Assembly (NCBI GenBank): GCA_963082975.1
Contig: OY720344.1
Location: 6,125,580 to 6,189,579, forward strand
DNA: 64,000 nt
Direction: 5' to 3'
Origin: Labia minor
Taxonomy: Eukaryota > Arthropoda > Insecta > Dermaptera > Spongiphoridae
Below the pieces are notes generated by a model, which saw only the letters and a list, made by a program, of their open reading frames with translations, was not told the origin of the DNA and did not search any database. This document shows positions 22,140 through 32,619 of this stretch, piece after piece. Every line of letters begins with the position of its first letter. Within the stretch, counting starts at the first letter, position 1. A program made the translations under genes and the position numbers.

Positions 22140-23320
22140 TCTGCAGTCGTCTAAGTCTTCAAGTTAGGTTATCATTAGTAATAAGTCGTCTTGCTACTTG
22201 GTTTTGATGAGAGGTCAGTCTTTTATGGTAATTAATGCTTATATGATGAATGAAATCAGTGATTTGTGGGTTGTATTCATTATGAATGAGTTTTGATGAA
22301 ATGGCTATAGCCCTAAGAACAACGTTCTTGAATCTCTGAATGTTGGAAATTTCAGAGGTTCCCCACAATATGCATCCATAGGTTCATATCGGCTTGATGA
22401 TGGTATTATAAATGAGAATTTTGTTGTCAAATGTTATGGTGATAGTGATTCCTGTGTAAGCGCGAGTTGAGATTTTTTGTCCTGATGTGATGTTTCCAGA
22501 CAAGTCTTCTGTCAAGGTAAATTCTTAAGTATTTAGCTGAATCTTTTTTGGAAATGATGAAGCCAAGTCTTACTGGAGGACAAGTTTTTTTGTTGATGGT
22601 GAACGTCACGTGAGTAGATTTGGTCTCGTTTATTACCATCCTTAGGTATCTAATCTAGGTGGATTTGTAAAGCGGTGGACGTCTGAATTCGATCCTTGTG
22701 ATTGGCTAGAATTACCGTGTCAACCGCGAAAGAGGCCAGGGTAGTGAGATCGGTCGAAGGAAAGTCTTCAGTGAATAAGAGATATAGGAGGGACCCTAGG
22801 ACTATGCACACGACACGCGGCTCGTTGAAGAAATCCCCAACCATCACTCTGTAAGTTCTGTTTAGTAAATATTATCTTAAGACACGATAGAACGGAGCAG
22901 AAAGGAGATTGGGCAATTTAACAAAGAGGTTCTGATGCCAAACACTAACGATTGCCTGGAATACGACAAAGAAAGTCGCAGAACAATAACCATGTTCCTC
23001 CAGCAAGCATGAGATCACATGTACCACTCTATGGACATGCTCGATGCCATTGAACAGGTCACTTAAGAAACAAATTGCACAATCAAAAACCTTCTGTAAT
23101 TCTATAAAATCCCGGGGCTTTACTTTTGTTTGATATAAACAATTAGATATACGATTTCAATTCAGATTTGAAGTTACTTAAAGGAAATTTGACAGGGAGA
23201 GGAAGGAGTTCCTGAAGGTCACTGGGATTGTCAGAATTAAAAGGATAAAGGATAAAGACCTCAGCCAAGGATCCGGACAACGATCAGCCTTTTCCGAGTT
23301 TGTATGGGCCCAATCAACTG
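22140..23320 (-). pseudogene. Jockey-like non-LTR reverse transcriptase, fragmented
   Basis: Several minus-strand frames together follow the order of a Jockey-type reverse transcriptase. At about 23290-23110, PSDLQELLPLPVKFPLSNFK and KAPGFYRITEGF (palm start). At about 23060-22900, a degraded fingers/palm block. At 22847-22653, RVVCIVLGSLLYLLFTEDFP and then ASFAVDTVILA. At 22639-22430, NETKSTHVTFTINKKTCPPV and YLRIYLDRRLVWKHHI (thumb). At 22368-22162, MWGTSEISNIQRFKNVVLRA. The catalytic FADD motif reads FAVD, and at least three frameshifts occur, so it is inactive. No endonuclease, gag or 3' tail is identifiable. Confidence 0.85.
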
Positions 23321-24493
23321 ATGGGAGCCTGAGGGGAGGAATATTTTTGGGATAATGGCTTATTTTTTTTTTTGCTGAGTTTCCAGAGGGAATACTTGAT
23401 AGATTTAGTAGGAGTGAGGTTAAAAAAAGGTATTTATGGGTGTTTTCATTTTTTTTAAGGATGAGTAGCTTTTTGATTTCTTTTCCTAAATTAATTATTA
23501 TTTATATTTTTAATGAGAGGAGATCTGTTTTTTTTTTTGTAATATTTTTCTCACAGTTTGTTTGTTTTTATTAGAAATCAGACTTTTTATATTAAGAGGA
23601 ATTGAAGGAAGAATATTCACATTATTTTATAGTTGAGGAGTTGATGAGATGAGTTGTGATTAAAAATTAATACTAATAATATTTAATTAAAGCATTTCTG
23701 TATAATTGATAAATAATTAAATTGGAATAATAAATAATTGATATTTTTTCATTTGTCTTTAGTGTTTAGATAGAATACGTTAATGAGGTTATAATTTCAT
23801 TAAATAAATAAATAATAAAATAAATGAGTTTAAATATATCCATTGTTATAAAATAATACAATGGTGTTTTAGAAAAAATAAATAAATAAATTAGTAAAAT
23901 GTTTATAATATTTAAGAATATTCAAAAAGTAGAGAAATTACAAAAAAAAAAATATTTAAAAATAGTATACGACAATAGAATTCAGGAGCAAAATTATCAT
24001 AAAAAACAGATTAAATATTTTTCTAAAAGATTTCTTTTACAAGTAATCATCAATTTATATTTTTTTTTCTGCCGAAGGATACCTTTTCAACTGTCTAAAA
24101 GATCATCATATAAATAAATCATTTTTAATTATATAAAAGATTTCTTAGAAAATATAAATATAAAATTGAATGCAAGTATATATATATATATACTTATATG
24201 TGTGTGTGATTAAAAACCCCGGCGCCCAACATTTTTCAACGATCGTTCATTCTAAAAATATTAACTAATGAATAAAAAAAAATAATAATGTAATAATAAT
24301 ATTAAGAAATGTTTGAGAAATAAGGTGAACAACAAAACCACAAAAATGTTAACATAACAGAATGAAAAAAAAGAAAAAAAAATTGTTAAATTAATTTTTA
24401 TTGATGGGTTATTCTCTTCTTTGGAGCAAATATTAGTAGTTATTTAATATATTGATGTATTGTTTACTTTTTATTTTTTGTTTACTTTTCCTT
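23321..24493. other. AT-rich gene-free stretch
   Basis: It holds T homopolymers (23365-23373, 23529-23540) and TA/TG runs at 24178-24209. The open frame at 23899-24117 is lysine-rich AT-driven sequence and not credible. Confidence 0.6.
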
Positions 24494-24495
24494 AG

Positions 24496-24535
<40 letters not shown>
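24494..24535. repeat. (TA)n microsatellite
   Basis: A TA tract of about 40 bases abuts the start of a REP-C copy. Confidence 0.95.
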
Positions 24536-24537
<2 letters not shown>

Positions 24538-24732
24538 TATTTTATTATACTATCAAAAATTGTAAATATATTTATATTTGTATTTTTGAAATACTAAATA
24601 CCTCGAAGGATTTTTTTATAATTCATACCATAGATAATATTTATAAAGAAAAATCGATCTGTATTGGTTTCAGCCTCGGGAAAAATACCTTTGTTAGTTT
24701 TTTCTTAATTTAAAATAGGAATTTTAATAATA
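24534..24732 (+). mobile_element. REP-C 5' half
   Basis: It has the 5' motif TTATTATACTATCAAAAATTG and the core 'aaaatcgatctgtattgg', then stops where a HEL-B 3' end begins at 24738. The 3' motif is absent. Confidence 0.6.
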
Positions 24733-24737
24733 AATAA

Positions 24738-25023
24738 GTTGACCTGTGGCCAGGTCCGAACCGACCGACGGTTTGAAGTAAATTAATTTCCAGCTACAGA
24801 AACAATTTAAAATAATTTTAATGTATCTATTAATGCAATAAAAAACAAATAGGGATATAACATAAATATTTTTAATTTTATTTTATTTATAATATATATG
24901 TAAGACCAGGCTGTGATGTCATGAATGGCTGAATGACGTCATATAATTTTAAATTAAGAAAAAACTAATAAAGATGATTTTTCTCGAGGATAAAACCAAT
25001 ACAAAGTGCATGATTCGTGGTGA
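24738..25023 (-). mobile_element. HEL-B 3' half
   Basis: It has the same 3' end as the reference copy: the hairpin ACCTG-GCCA-CAGGT and the subterminal repeat. It also keeps the interior 'gaccaggctgtgatgtcatg' and 'ggataaaaccaatacaaa' blocks. It is cut off near 25023, so the microsatellite and 5' end are missing. Confidence 0.75.
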
Positions 25024-25722
25024 ATCATAATCATTATTTAAAAAGATATTTTTTGTTGTTGTTGAACCAAAAACAAATATATTTTGTGGTAATATTAAAT
25101 TATTCAATTTATCAAATTTAAATTTTAAGTTTAATAAATCCTCTCCCAAAATTCTTAATTATTCTCAAGATTCGATTTATTTTTTAATTTAGTTTCATTA
25201 ATCCGATCAATTTTTTTTTTTTTATTTAATTTCTATGTTCTATTATTATTTAATTTAAATAAGTGAAAACTTGAAATTTTCACCATAATTTTTAGGATTC
25301 TATATAACTTGTTTTTGATCAATGTCTCAAATTGATTAATGTATCTAATTATTAGAAATTTCTTTTACCGCCTTAAAAATCTCGCTCACTTTTCAACAAA
25401 ATAAAAACAATTTAATTAAGATCCAAAACTATTCATTTCGAAGTACTTACATATTTTTATGGTAGTACATGTCACAAATTTCAAATATGTTTTCTTTTAA
25501 ATAACTTAAATAATTTTGTCAAGTTTCTATATTTTTATAAGACATTTTTTTTTTACTTTCGCTTCATGTTTTTTCTATTAACAAATTTTTAAATTTTTCA
25601 AATGAATAAAATTTTTTAAATATTTCATTAAATCATTATCAAAAATAATACGTATATTCACATTATAGGATGAAAGATAATAATTTATTATTTATTACAA
25701 AAAGATAATTATAATATCTCAA
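25024..25722. other. AT-rich gene-free stretch
   Basis: Nothing recognisable. The short minus-strand frame at 24949-25149 overlaps HEL-B and is spurious. Confidence 0.6.
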
Positions 25723-25730
25723 GTGGCAAC

Positions 25731-25845
25731 TGGGCGGAAAATCTGAAGGGCAGCATTTTGATTATGAATGTAAATAATATTACGAATATAGGGGCGCCAA
25801 TTTATTCATTTGCCCGGGGCGCCATAAATGCTAGAGCGGACACTG
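25731..25845. mobile_element. small hAT-like element flanked by an 8-bp duplication
   Basis: GTGGCAAC (25723-25730) and GTGGCAAT (25846-25853) flank a 115-bp, locally GC-rich insert containing 'gcccggggcgccataaatgc'. Its right end is CACTG (CAGTG reversed). The 8-bp duplication and CAGTG end fit hAT. The left end is decayed. Confidence 0.5.
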
Positions 25846-25853
25846 GTGGCAAT

Positions 25854-26722
25854 TAATATTTTGATATATTTAATATTTTATTGTCAAAATAGAGGTTGTT
25901 TTTTTGTAGTCAAGAAAGAAGAGAGAAAGAGTTTAAGTAATATAACCAGTTCATTAAACCTATTGACTCATTCATGCCAATATTAAATTGTCGATTCATT
26001 GTTTTGTTTATGGATTGTTTTTAAAAAGATTGGTTGAAGAAAAAAAAAATCAAATTTCATTTTTTACTATTAAAAAAAATGTCAACTGGTGCAATATCCT
26101 AATAAAAAAGGCAATTTAGATGTAAATTTTTAAACATTTTGATTTCATCCTTCTCTCTCTATTTAAACTATAAAAGAAAGATAATTATTTTATACCTATA
26201 CGCATATAATAAATTTATATCAAATTGTAATTAATATTATATATATATATATTATTTTAAATAATAAGTGGATCATAAAAAAAAATAACAAGAAAGGTCA
26301 TTGATTGGAAAGTGAAAAATGTATGATGGTAGGTCAAGATACAATGCCAATGACAAAGTGGGTGGTCGCAACATCCTCTGCCTATTTGCCAGGTGTGGAG
26401 TCCTTGGCAAATATTACACATCATTATATTCACAATAATATAGGTATAACAAAAATAGGAAATGTTAAGAAAAGGATTATTCAATATATCAGTTCTTTGA
26501 AAAAAAAAAAAATAATAAATAAATAACTTATTTTTTCTTCTAGTGAAAAAAAAATTGTATATTTTGAATATTCATCCAAGAAATAAATAAATTAAAAAAA
26601 AAAAATAAATAAATAATAATCAAATAAATGTAAACTTCTTATTATTTAATGAATTATTAAATTTTATTAATTGGATTTTAAAAAATTTAATTTAAATATC
26701 AACAAATTTAATTTCAATAAAT
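25854..26722. other. mostly AT-rich, one mixed-composition patch
   Basis: At 26300-26410 a less AT-rich patch is open on both strands (plus: MVGQDTMPMTKWVVATSSAY). It ends at a donor-like CCAG|GTGTGG. I cannot assign it. Otherwise there are no features. Confidence 0.4.
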
Positions 26723-27030
26723 GAGCCGTTTCTTTTGAAAGTGTCCTAACTCCATTTATCTTCAAATCGAGATATTTAAGGGTTTGCGTTTCAATGAATT
26801 TATAATTTATATACGTATAGGATCCTAATTAGTCTTACTACTTAAGTATGTCTAGGGGTGTTAAATTTATAGTTCCTATTAAAATAGTGGCAATTATTAA
26901 GTGAATAATTTGCGTTTTCTTATCAAGAAGGAGTAGGGGCCACTTTCAAAATTAACAACCAAATTTATTATAAAATTTAAAGGTGCCCAAGTCCATTTAT
27001 CATAATGTAAGATGCTTCAAATTGAAAAAA

Positions 27031-28592
27031 GCTGGAGTGTCTCCACTCGACTATCTCGCAAATTTGAATTGGATTAAATAACATATATTAATTTAAATTA
27101 AATTAATTAAATTATAAATTAAAATTAATAAATAATATTTATTAAACCAGCGCATGTTTGGCTCTTTGTTGATGGCACCACGTCACGTGTTGGCGCGTGA
27201 GATTTGCAGTGTTAAAAAATTAATTCTGGTACTTTCAGCAAATAAATCAAGCTGAAATTCTAGACATAGCAGTTTTATACAATTATTAATCATGTGAAAA
27301 ATTATCAAACATATATCTTTATTTTTACGGTCACTTTAGAAGAAAAAAATCATAAATGTCAATAGGGAAAACTTCTGCGTAAGAAATTTGAAAGCAGACG
27401 GAATGCGCACCAGCTTCACGAGAAAAATGAATTTTATATACGTATATATATATATATATATATAAAATTCATAATTATTTTTTTTTTCAGCAAACTGATT
27501 ATTATTACAAAAATATTAAAAATACGATGTGTATGAATAGAAAATAACATCATTTATATATTAAAATATAATATTCTTTTATTTCTTTTCCGTACAAAAT
27601 TTTTACATCTATAATTTATATTACAATATAATATGCTTTTATTGCAATATTTAAAAACATTTTATACTTTTGAAAATTAACTTTCATGTACAGTTTCAAC
27701 AATACTTTCACCATGTTGACGACCATCATCATTAATTTGTAAAACTGATACAATAGGTTTATGGTAGCTAAAGTAAGAAATGAACCATTTTGATTGAAAT
27801 CTATGTAAATGTCTTGTAAAGATTGCATCTATTGTAGTTTTATATTTCGTAGTACTTAGATTGCGATCATTTGACATTTTTAAACCAAATTCATTATTTA
27901 AAAATTCAATTAATGATATATTTTTATCGTCTGCAAAGTTTATGTTGAAATCTCCACTCAAAATCATTGGCAAATCATCAAATCCTTTTCCAAATTTTTT
28001 TTTGAAGCAATGCAGATGCGTCATGAAAATATATAAATAAATTCTCATATAAAAAGTCTTGTATAGCACGTAATGACTTATCCGGAGAAATGTAAACGGC
28101 AACCATAATGATGAACTGACTATCACCAGAGTGGCAACGACATATACACATATCGCCGATAACAGAAGTAGTAGTGTTGGACATTCTGGCGTATTGCGCA
28201 TGCGTATATCTCGCGGTGTCGGGTCGGTCACGCTCACTCGAGTTGTATGCTTTTACCCCATCCCACAAAAGTGCTCAACGTCGCTAAAGAATTTTTCACT
28301 TCAAAAAATCAAAACGTTGTAGGTAATGATCCTCTTTCGGTTGAGCTACATTTCTCAAAAGTTGATAGAAAACTATAAATTTTGAATAATGTAACAAATT
28401 TCATCATTCTAGCTCAAACCGTTTTTGCGTAATCTTGGTTACATACATACACACATACATATACACACACACACACAGACATTTTTCTCAACCTTAGTGA
28501 AAATGATTCAGGAACCTTCAAAACGTATAAAAACATCAAAATCTCAACAACGAAAATTTTCGAGATCGCAATACTATCTCTTACGAGATAGT
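27031..28592 (-). mobile_element. HEL-A long copy retaining endonuclease sequence
   Basis: Both HEL-A termini are present. The 3' hairpin and subterminal repeat are at the left, and the 5' palindrome ACTATCTC...GAGATAGT is at the right. It has the usual interior blocks, but between 27354 and 28302 lies about 950 bp not found in the short copies. That segment encodes the EEP endonuclease described separately, on the minus strand, in the 5'-to-3' sense inferred for the family. This copy is therefore an intermediate between the autonomous Helentron and the short non-autonomous elements. It is nested in the TIR transposon at 26723-29392. Confidence 0.85.
27680..28268 (-). pseudogene. Helentron EEP-type endonuclease domain, frameshifted
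   Basis: Autonomous Helentrons carry an apurinic-like endonuclease (EEP) downstream of the Rep and PIF1-type helicase. Two minus-strand frames join into such a domain. Frame one (28268-27978) gives CRCHSGDSQFIIMVAVYISP, then DKSLRAIQDFLYENLFIYFH. After a shift in an A-run near 27990-28000, frame two gives DDLPMILSGDFNINFADDKN, then STTKYKTTIDAIFTRHLHRF and SYFSYHKPIVSVL, ending at 27680. GDFN (near 27944-27955), IDAIF and the SYH segment correspond to conserved catalytic regions of EEP nucleases. No helicase or Rep sequence is present. It is a fossil because of the frameshift and deletion. Confidence 0.85.
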
Positions 28593-28699
28593 AAAAACAA
28601 TACTGAGTTTATTTTACATATCTTAAAAACACTTAGGAAACATAATTTATGTGATTCATAACATTTTTAAATTATAGAACAAACAATATTACAAACAAA

Positions 28700-29171
28700 T
28701 TTATTAGAAAACAATTCATTTATATTTTGTGCGTGTAAAGGGGATTTGAAGAAATCATGTTCCGATGGTATATAAAATTGAATTTTGCTGTTGTCATTGG
28801 TCTGATATTTTTATAGAGTGATGTCAATACAAGATTTTCGAATTTTCTTGGTCTACCCCGATGTGGTAATAAATTCAGGACTTTAAAATTTGCATTCTCA
28901 TTCATTGATGTTTTATAGAATATTTTATACGGTTCATTTGACAAAACGCATCGAACATATTTTTAACCATTTTACTGATTCTCCATCAGAATTCTTTTAT
29001 CGTTTAAAAATTGCGTCTTCTAATAATTTTGTCGATACAAAATCTTCTTTTCGCATTTCATTTAATAAAATTATTACCTTTCCGACACTTTTTAATAATC
29101 TAGTAATCATTTTGGGGAACGCACAGTATATTATTTTTTTTAATGACATTTCCACCACTTCAAAATTTTGA
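28700..29171 (-). pseudogene. decayed coding remnant of the host TIR transposon
   Basis: Minus-strand frames read MSLKKIIYCAFPKMITRLLK, then EDFVSTKLLEDAIFKR, then (after a stop) DGESVKWLKICSMRFVK. In a shifted frame they read NEPYKIFYKTSMNENANFKV, then LNLLPHRGRPRKFENLVLT and KNIRPMTTAKFNFIY. Composition is protein-like, with an RGRPRK patch. The position inside the TIRs, outside HEL-A, suggests the transposase C-terminus. Family assignment is not possible by eye. Confidence 0.5.
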
Positions 29172-29583
29172 TGTAAATATATAATAGAGTTAGGCCACTT
29201 TCAAACTACAGGCTTTAGTTATTGAACTAATTCTGAAAACTTATGTGTCAAAAATTTATCGTATTTGTTTGGAATAAAAACAACTTGAAATACTTCACTG
29301 ATAAATAACATGAAGTTGTACATGTACCCATTGTAACCGGCAAAAAAAATGAAAAACGGAGTTAGTTAGGCCACTTTCAAAATAACTGGCTCAAATATAG
29401 GAGAAAATAGGTTTATAATAATTATATTAAAAATTAAACTACACTCTTTAAAAGATATAGATATGTTAGTAAAATAGAAAAAATAACTATTTAACTTATA
29501 AATATATGATTAATTTTAATTGAATAAAAAAAAATACAAAGATGTAAGTAGATACATACGTGTATGTGAACATAAGTGTAGTG

Positions 29584-29670
29584 TATAGTGTCAGAGAAAT
29601 GTTATCGTCGTGAGGGCGCTGTTGTCGGGCAAACAATCGGCCCCCAATGGCAATAACATTTTTCACTATA
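29584..29670. mobile_element. small palindromic MITE
   Basis: TATAGTGTCAGAGAAATGTT at the left and the reverse of its relative (TATAGTGAAAAATGTTATT) at the right enclose a GC-richer centre of about 45 bp ('gggcgctgttgtcgggc'). Confidence 0.55.
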
Positions 29671-29699
29671 CATATATAGCCACTAAAAAATATTTTACT

Positions 29700-30660
29700 C
29701 TATAGTCGTATAGTCTATAGATTTTTTTTTTATTATTATAATTAAAATCTTTTTTTGATGTTCATAATATTTCTTCAATTCCTTTAATATACAAATTGTA
29801 TCTTATACCTCGTCTTAAGTTGAAAAGATCTAATAGGAATGAGATATATATCATCGTCTTTAAGATGCTTTGTTATTAAATTTTTTTCAATTAATTACTT
29901 AATACCATTGAATATATAATACGAGTAAGTATATTATTTTCTATTATTTTTTAACGCAATTAAATGCAAAACAAACAAACCATTTATTTCTTTATAATAA
30001 TAACTATAATCAGAAAGATAAAAATATATACGGACATAAAATATTAAAATTAATTATTAAATATGAATTATAGCATAATTTTATTTACACAAGATTATTA
30101 GGAACTAGACAATTTAGTATATTTATATTTAAAATTCGCTGCCATTATTTATTTACTCATAAAATAAGTACTTTTGTTATTTCTCTCTTAATGTTCAATT
30201 AATTCCAATAAAAAATAAACTTAGATCATACTATACATGTTGTACATGATTTCATATTAATATTAATAATAATAATAATAAATAAAATACATTTATTTAA
30301 TATAAGAGTGGGTTTGATATGACATCGATCTGTTTGGATTATCTCTCACCAATTGGAGAAAACTGGAACTAAAGGTATAACATGAATTTTATAGATCAAC
30401 ATCGTTATGAAAAGGATATAAAATGTTTATAACTTGAAAAAACAATTTTAATTTTTTTTTTATATAAAAATGAAGTATAATAATAATAATAAGGTTTATG
30501 TTTTTCATAACTATAAATTTGTTTTGTTTTTTTTTTTTGGTAAATAAATTTTGGCGGATTTGCCATTGTTTTGATTTTATATATTTTAAGTTTAACGCAA
30601 ATACTTGATATGTCTATATAATACTTGATATTTGAAGTAGCATAATTCATAATATTATAT
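29700..30660. other. AT-rich gene-free stretch
   Basis: It includes (AAT)n at 30262-30282 and T homopolymers. No gene is seen. Confidence 0.6.
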
Positions 30661-30940
30661 AGGGGCAGCATGGCTGAGTGGGTAGAGTACTAGACTTCTA
30701 CACAGGAAGCCTGAGTTCGAATCCCAGCATAGAACTCAAGATTATATATTTATTTAATTAATAATAAATAAATTAATAAATATAAAAATCTAATTCAATT
30801 TAACATCGGCTGCCCCACCGAAGAAGGCAAGGGGAAACCACTTCGGTCAAATTTTCCCATGAACACCCTATGACTCCTGTGGAGTTATTAGGGCCACGAC
30901 ACTTCCGCTAGGAAGTTATCGACAACGAAGAAGAATTCAT
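30661..30940 (+). mobile_element. SINE-like unit: tRNA-like head plus conserved 3' tail
   Basis: Bases 30663-30735 carry an A box (TGGCTGAGTGGGTAGAG) and B box (GAGTTCGAATCCC) at tRNA spacing, but with weak stems. After an AT-rich spacer, a GC-rich tail at 30808-30935 contains 'gcaaggggaaaccacttcgg' and 'gagttattagggccacgac', and ends in (GAA)n. A Pol III head, body and short trinucleotide tail make a SINE the simplest reading. The AT spacer may instead mean two separate insertions. Confidence 0.6.
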
Positions 30941-31021
30941 AATATTTGTGAAATATTATATTTTAGTATACAATTATGTATTATAGTATTTTGAGTATAA
31001 CAAACTCTTTGAAATTTCCTT

Positions 31022-31300
31022 TTTAGAACGTTTTTATCAACTTCACTTCATGTCTGTCTGTCTGTCTGTCTGTCTGTCTTTTCGCTCTTATGACAAATTG
31101 AAATCGATTTTTTATCAATTTTAAATTGAAATTTTTTTTTTTTAATTTTTTTATAGATATTTCAATGGATCCCATGAAGGAATGGAAGAAATATAATTGA
31201 ATTATAATTAATTTATTGTAATGTAATTAGCGATTAATTGTCTTTAAAATTTTAATTTTCATGGATGGATAAATATTGACAAGAATTGTTAAATAGAGTA
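31022..31300 (+). mobile_element. REP-D interspersed element
   Basis: It starts near AACGTTTTTATCAACTTCAC, has a (GTCT)n microsatellite at 31050-31079, then 'atgacaaattgaaatcgatt' and 'atagatatttcaatggatcc'. The same order is found at 46735-47000 and, inverted, at 18727-18905. It is non-coding. The layout resembles the other Helentron-like families, but the ends are not defined. Confidence 0.6.
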
Positions 31301-31584
31301 GATTGAGGAATAAAAAATGTGAAAAGGTGTTTGAGTGAATGAGTCCTAGTTTTCGATTAAAAATCGATTTTACAATTCATGCAATCTCCTTGATAGGTGG
31401 TTTTCATTTTGAAAATAATTCAAAATAATTTATAACATTAAAAGAGGAATTTTTAATCTCATATTTTAATTAATTATTTATTTATAAATATAATATAACA
31501 ATTATTATTCAATAATAACATTTACTTAACATAAATACATAAAATCAGTTTTAGATGAATATTTTCTTTTTGTTTTATTAAAAT

Positions 31585-31705
31585 TGCAAATTTTCGTATA
31601 ACATCATCTTTTCTATTTTTCTTGTTATATTGAATAAATTTATTAAATTAAAATTGCACTAAAAAGAATAAAATTTTCTATAAACCTGACAAAGTTGTTG
31701 CATGA
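31585..31705 (+). mobile_element. fragment of the 15.65-kb MITE family
   Basis: It matches the reverse complement of about 15890-16060 ('ttttcgtataacatcatctt', then 'ctaaaaagaataaaat', then CCTGACAA) with an internal deletion. Confidence 0.6.
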
Positions 31706-32415
31706 ATTACTTCATATACAAAACGTTGGGCGCAATTTTTATTGTTATATTTTATTTTTATATTTATATTATTGTTTTTTTTTTGTTCTAACGCCCGTCA
31801 AGTGACGATTTGATTAAAAGCATCCATTTCATTAAATAATGTGTAAATCGGCTTAAGTTCATACACCCTTTTCTTTTCCAATTTTGTTAGATAATAATTT
31901 TGACTTTCTTTTAACATTTATTTTTAAATTTACGATTGTTCATCTTAATTTATTTAGTATATCTTATATTTTATCTTGTATAAATAATTATAATTTAATT
32001 GACCTTTTTTAGTTTAATTTTGTATTTAGTTTAGTTTTTTATTAAAGTCATTTTATATTACATTACATATTATATATTATTATATTATTATTATAAAATA
32101 ATTATTTTCAATGTGTATAAACTTTTTTTTCTATCACATTTATTTATATCATTAAAATTCAGTCGTCTAATTATAAAATTGAATTTTCCTGGTACCTTAC
32201 AATTTTCGATATACGAAATGTATTAGGCTTATCAATTTGGTTAAATTTGATTTATCACCTTCATGGTTTTGCATGTTTTAAAATTCTTCAAAAATATTGA
32301 TGTCGATAAATCTAATTTAATTTCATGATTTTCCACATGTTTGTTTTGTTTTTTATTTATTTATTTTTTTTTTTGTTTTAAGCCTCCAAAAATTCACTCT
32401 TATTTTAAAAATATA
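31706..32415. other. AT-rich gene-free stretch
   Basis: Nothing recognisable apart from T homopolymers (32359-32374). Confidence 0.6.
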
Positions 32416-32612
32416 CGAGGTCTGTTCAAAAGAAAAGGTGATTTCTGAATTTTCGCGGGTTGTGTATATTTGATTATTGAAAGTTTTTATTTTTGTTATG
32501 TTGGTACATATATGTTTCTCATATGTTGACATTATCAGCCAATTTGGATTAGTAGTATGTAATACTTTTAGAAATAATTCAAAATTCACCTTTTCTTTTG
32601 AACAAACCTAGT
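32416..32612. mobile_element. mariner-derived MITE, 197 bp
   Basis: The TIRs are about 30 bp (left CGAGGTCTGTTCAAAAGAAA, right reversed CTAGGTTTGTTCAAAAGAAA) with TA on both sides. About 145 bp of the left part matches the untranslated leader of the larger copy at 36861 ('catatgttgacattatcagc'), and the right about 45 bp matches its tail. It is therefore a deletion derivative of that mariner lineage. The open frame within it is incidental. Confidence 0.85.
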
Positions 32613-32619
32613 ATATAGG

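Larger units (their letters stand above)
26723..29392 (-). mobile_element. 2.67-kb TIR DNA transposon (Sola-like?) with nested HEL-A
   Basis: The left end starts GAGCCGTTTCTTTTGAAAGT, and the right end, reversed, starts GAGCCAGTTATTTTGAAAGT. Inverted similarity continues to CCTAACTCC over about 30 bp. AAAT flanks both sides (26719-26722, 29393-29396), a likely 4-bp target duplication. Subterminal copies of the 'ggccactttcaaa' motif lie at about 26937 and about 29192. A decayed minus-strand coding region survives at 28700-29171. HEL-A (27031-28592) is inserted in it. GAG termini and a 4-bp duplication recall Sola transposons, but I cannot confirm the superfamily. Confidence 0.7.

Noticed and set aside
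27354..28302. A separate transposon inserted into HEL-A
   Set aside because: No inverted ends or duplications are visible, and the segment encodes a Helentron-type endonuclease in the element's own sense. It is better read as retained parental sequence.
30663..30735. Possible functional tRNA (GGCTGAGTGGG head)
   Set aside because: The stems are imperfect and a SINE-type tail with (GAA)n follows.
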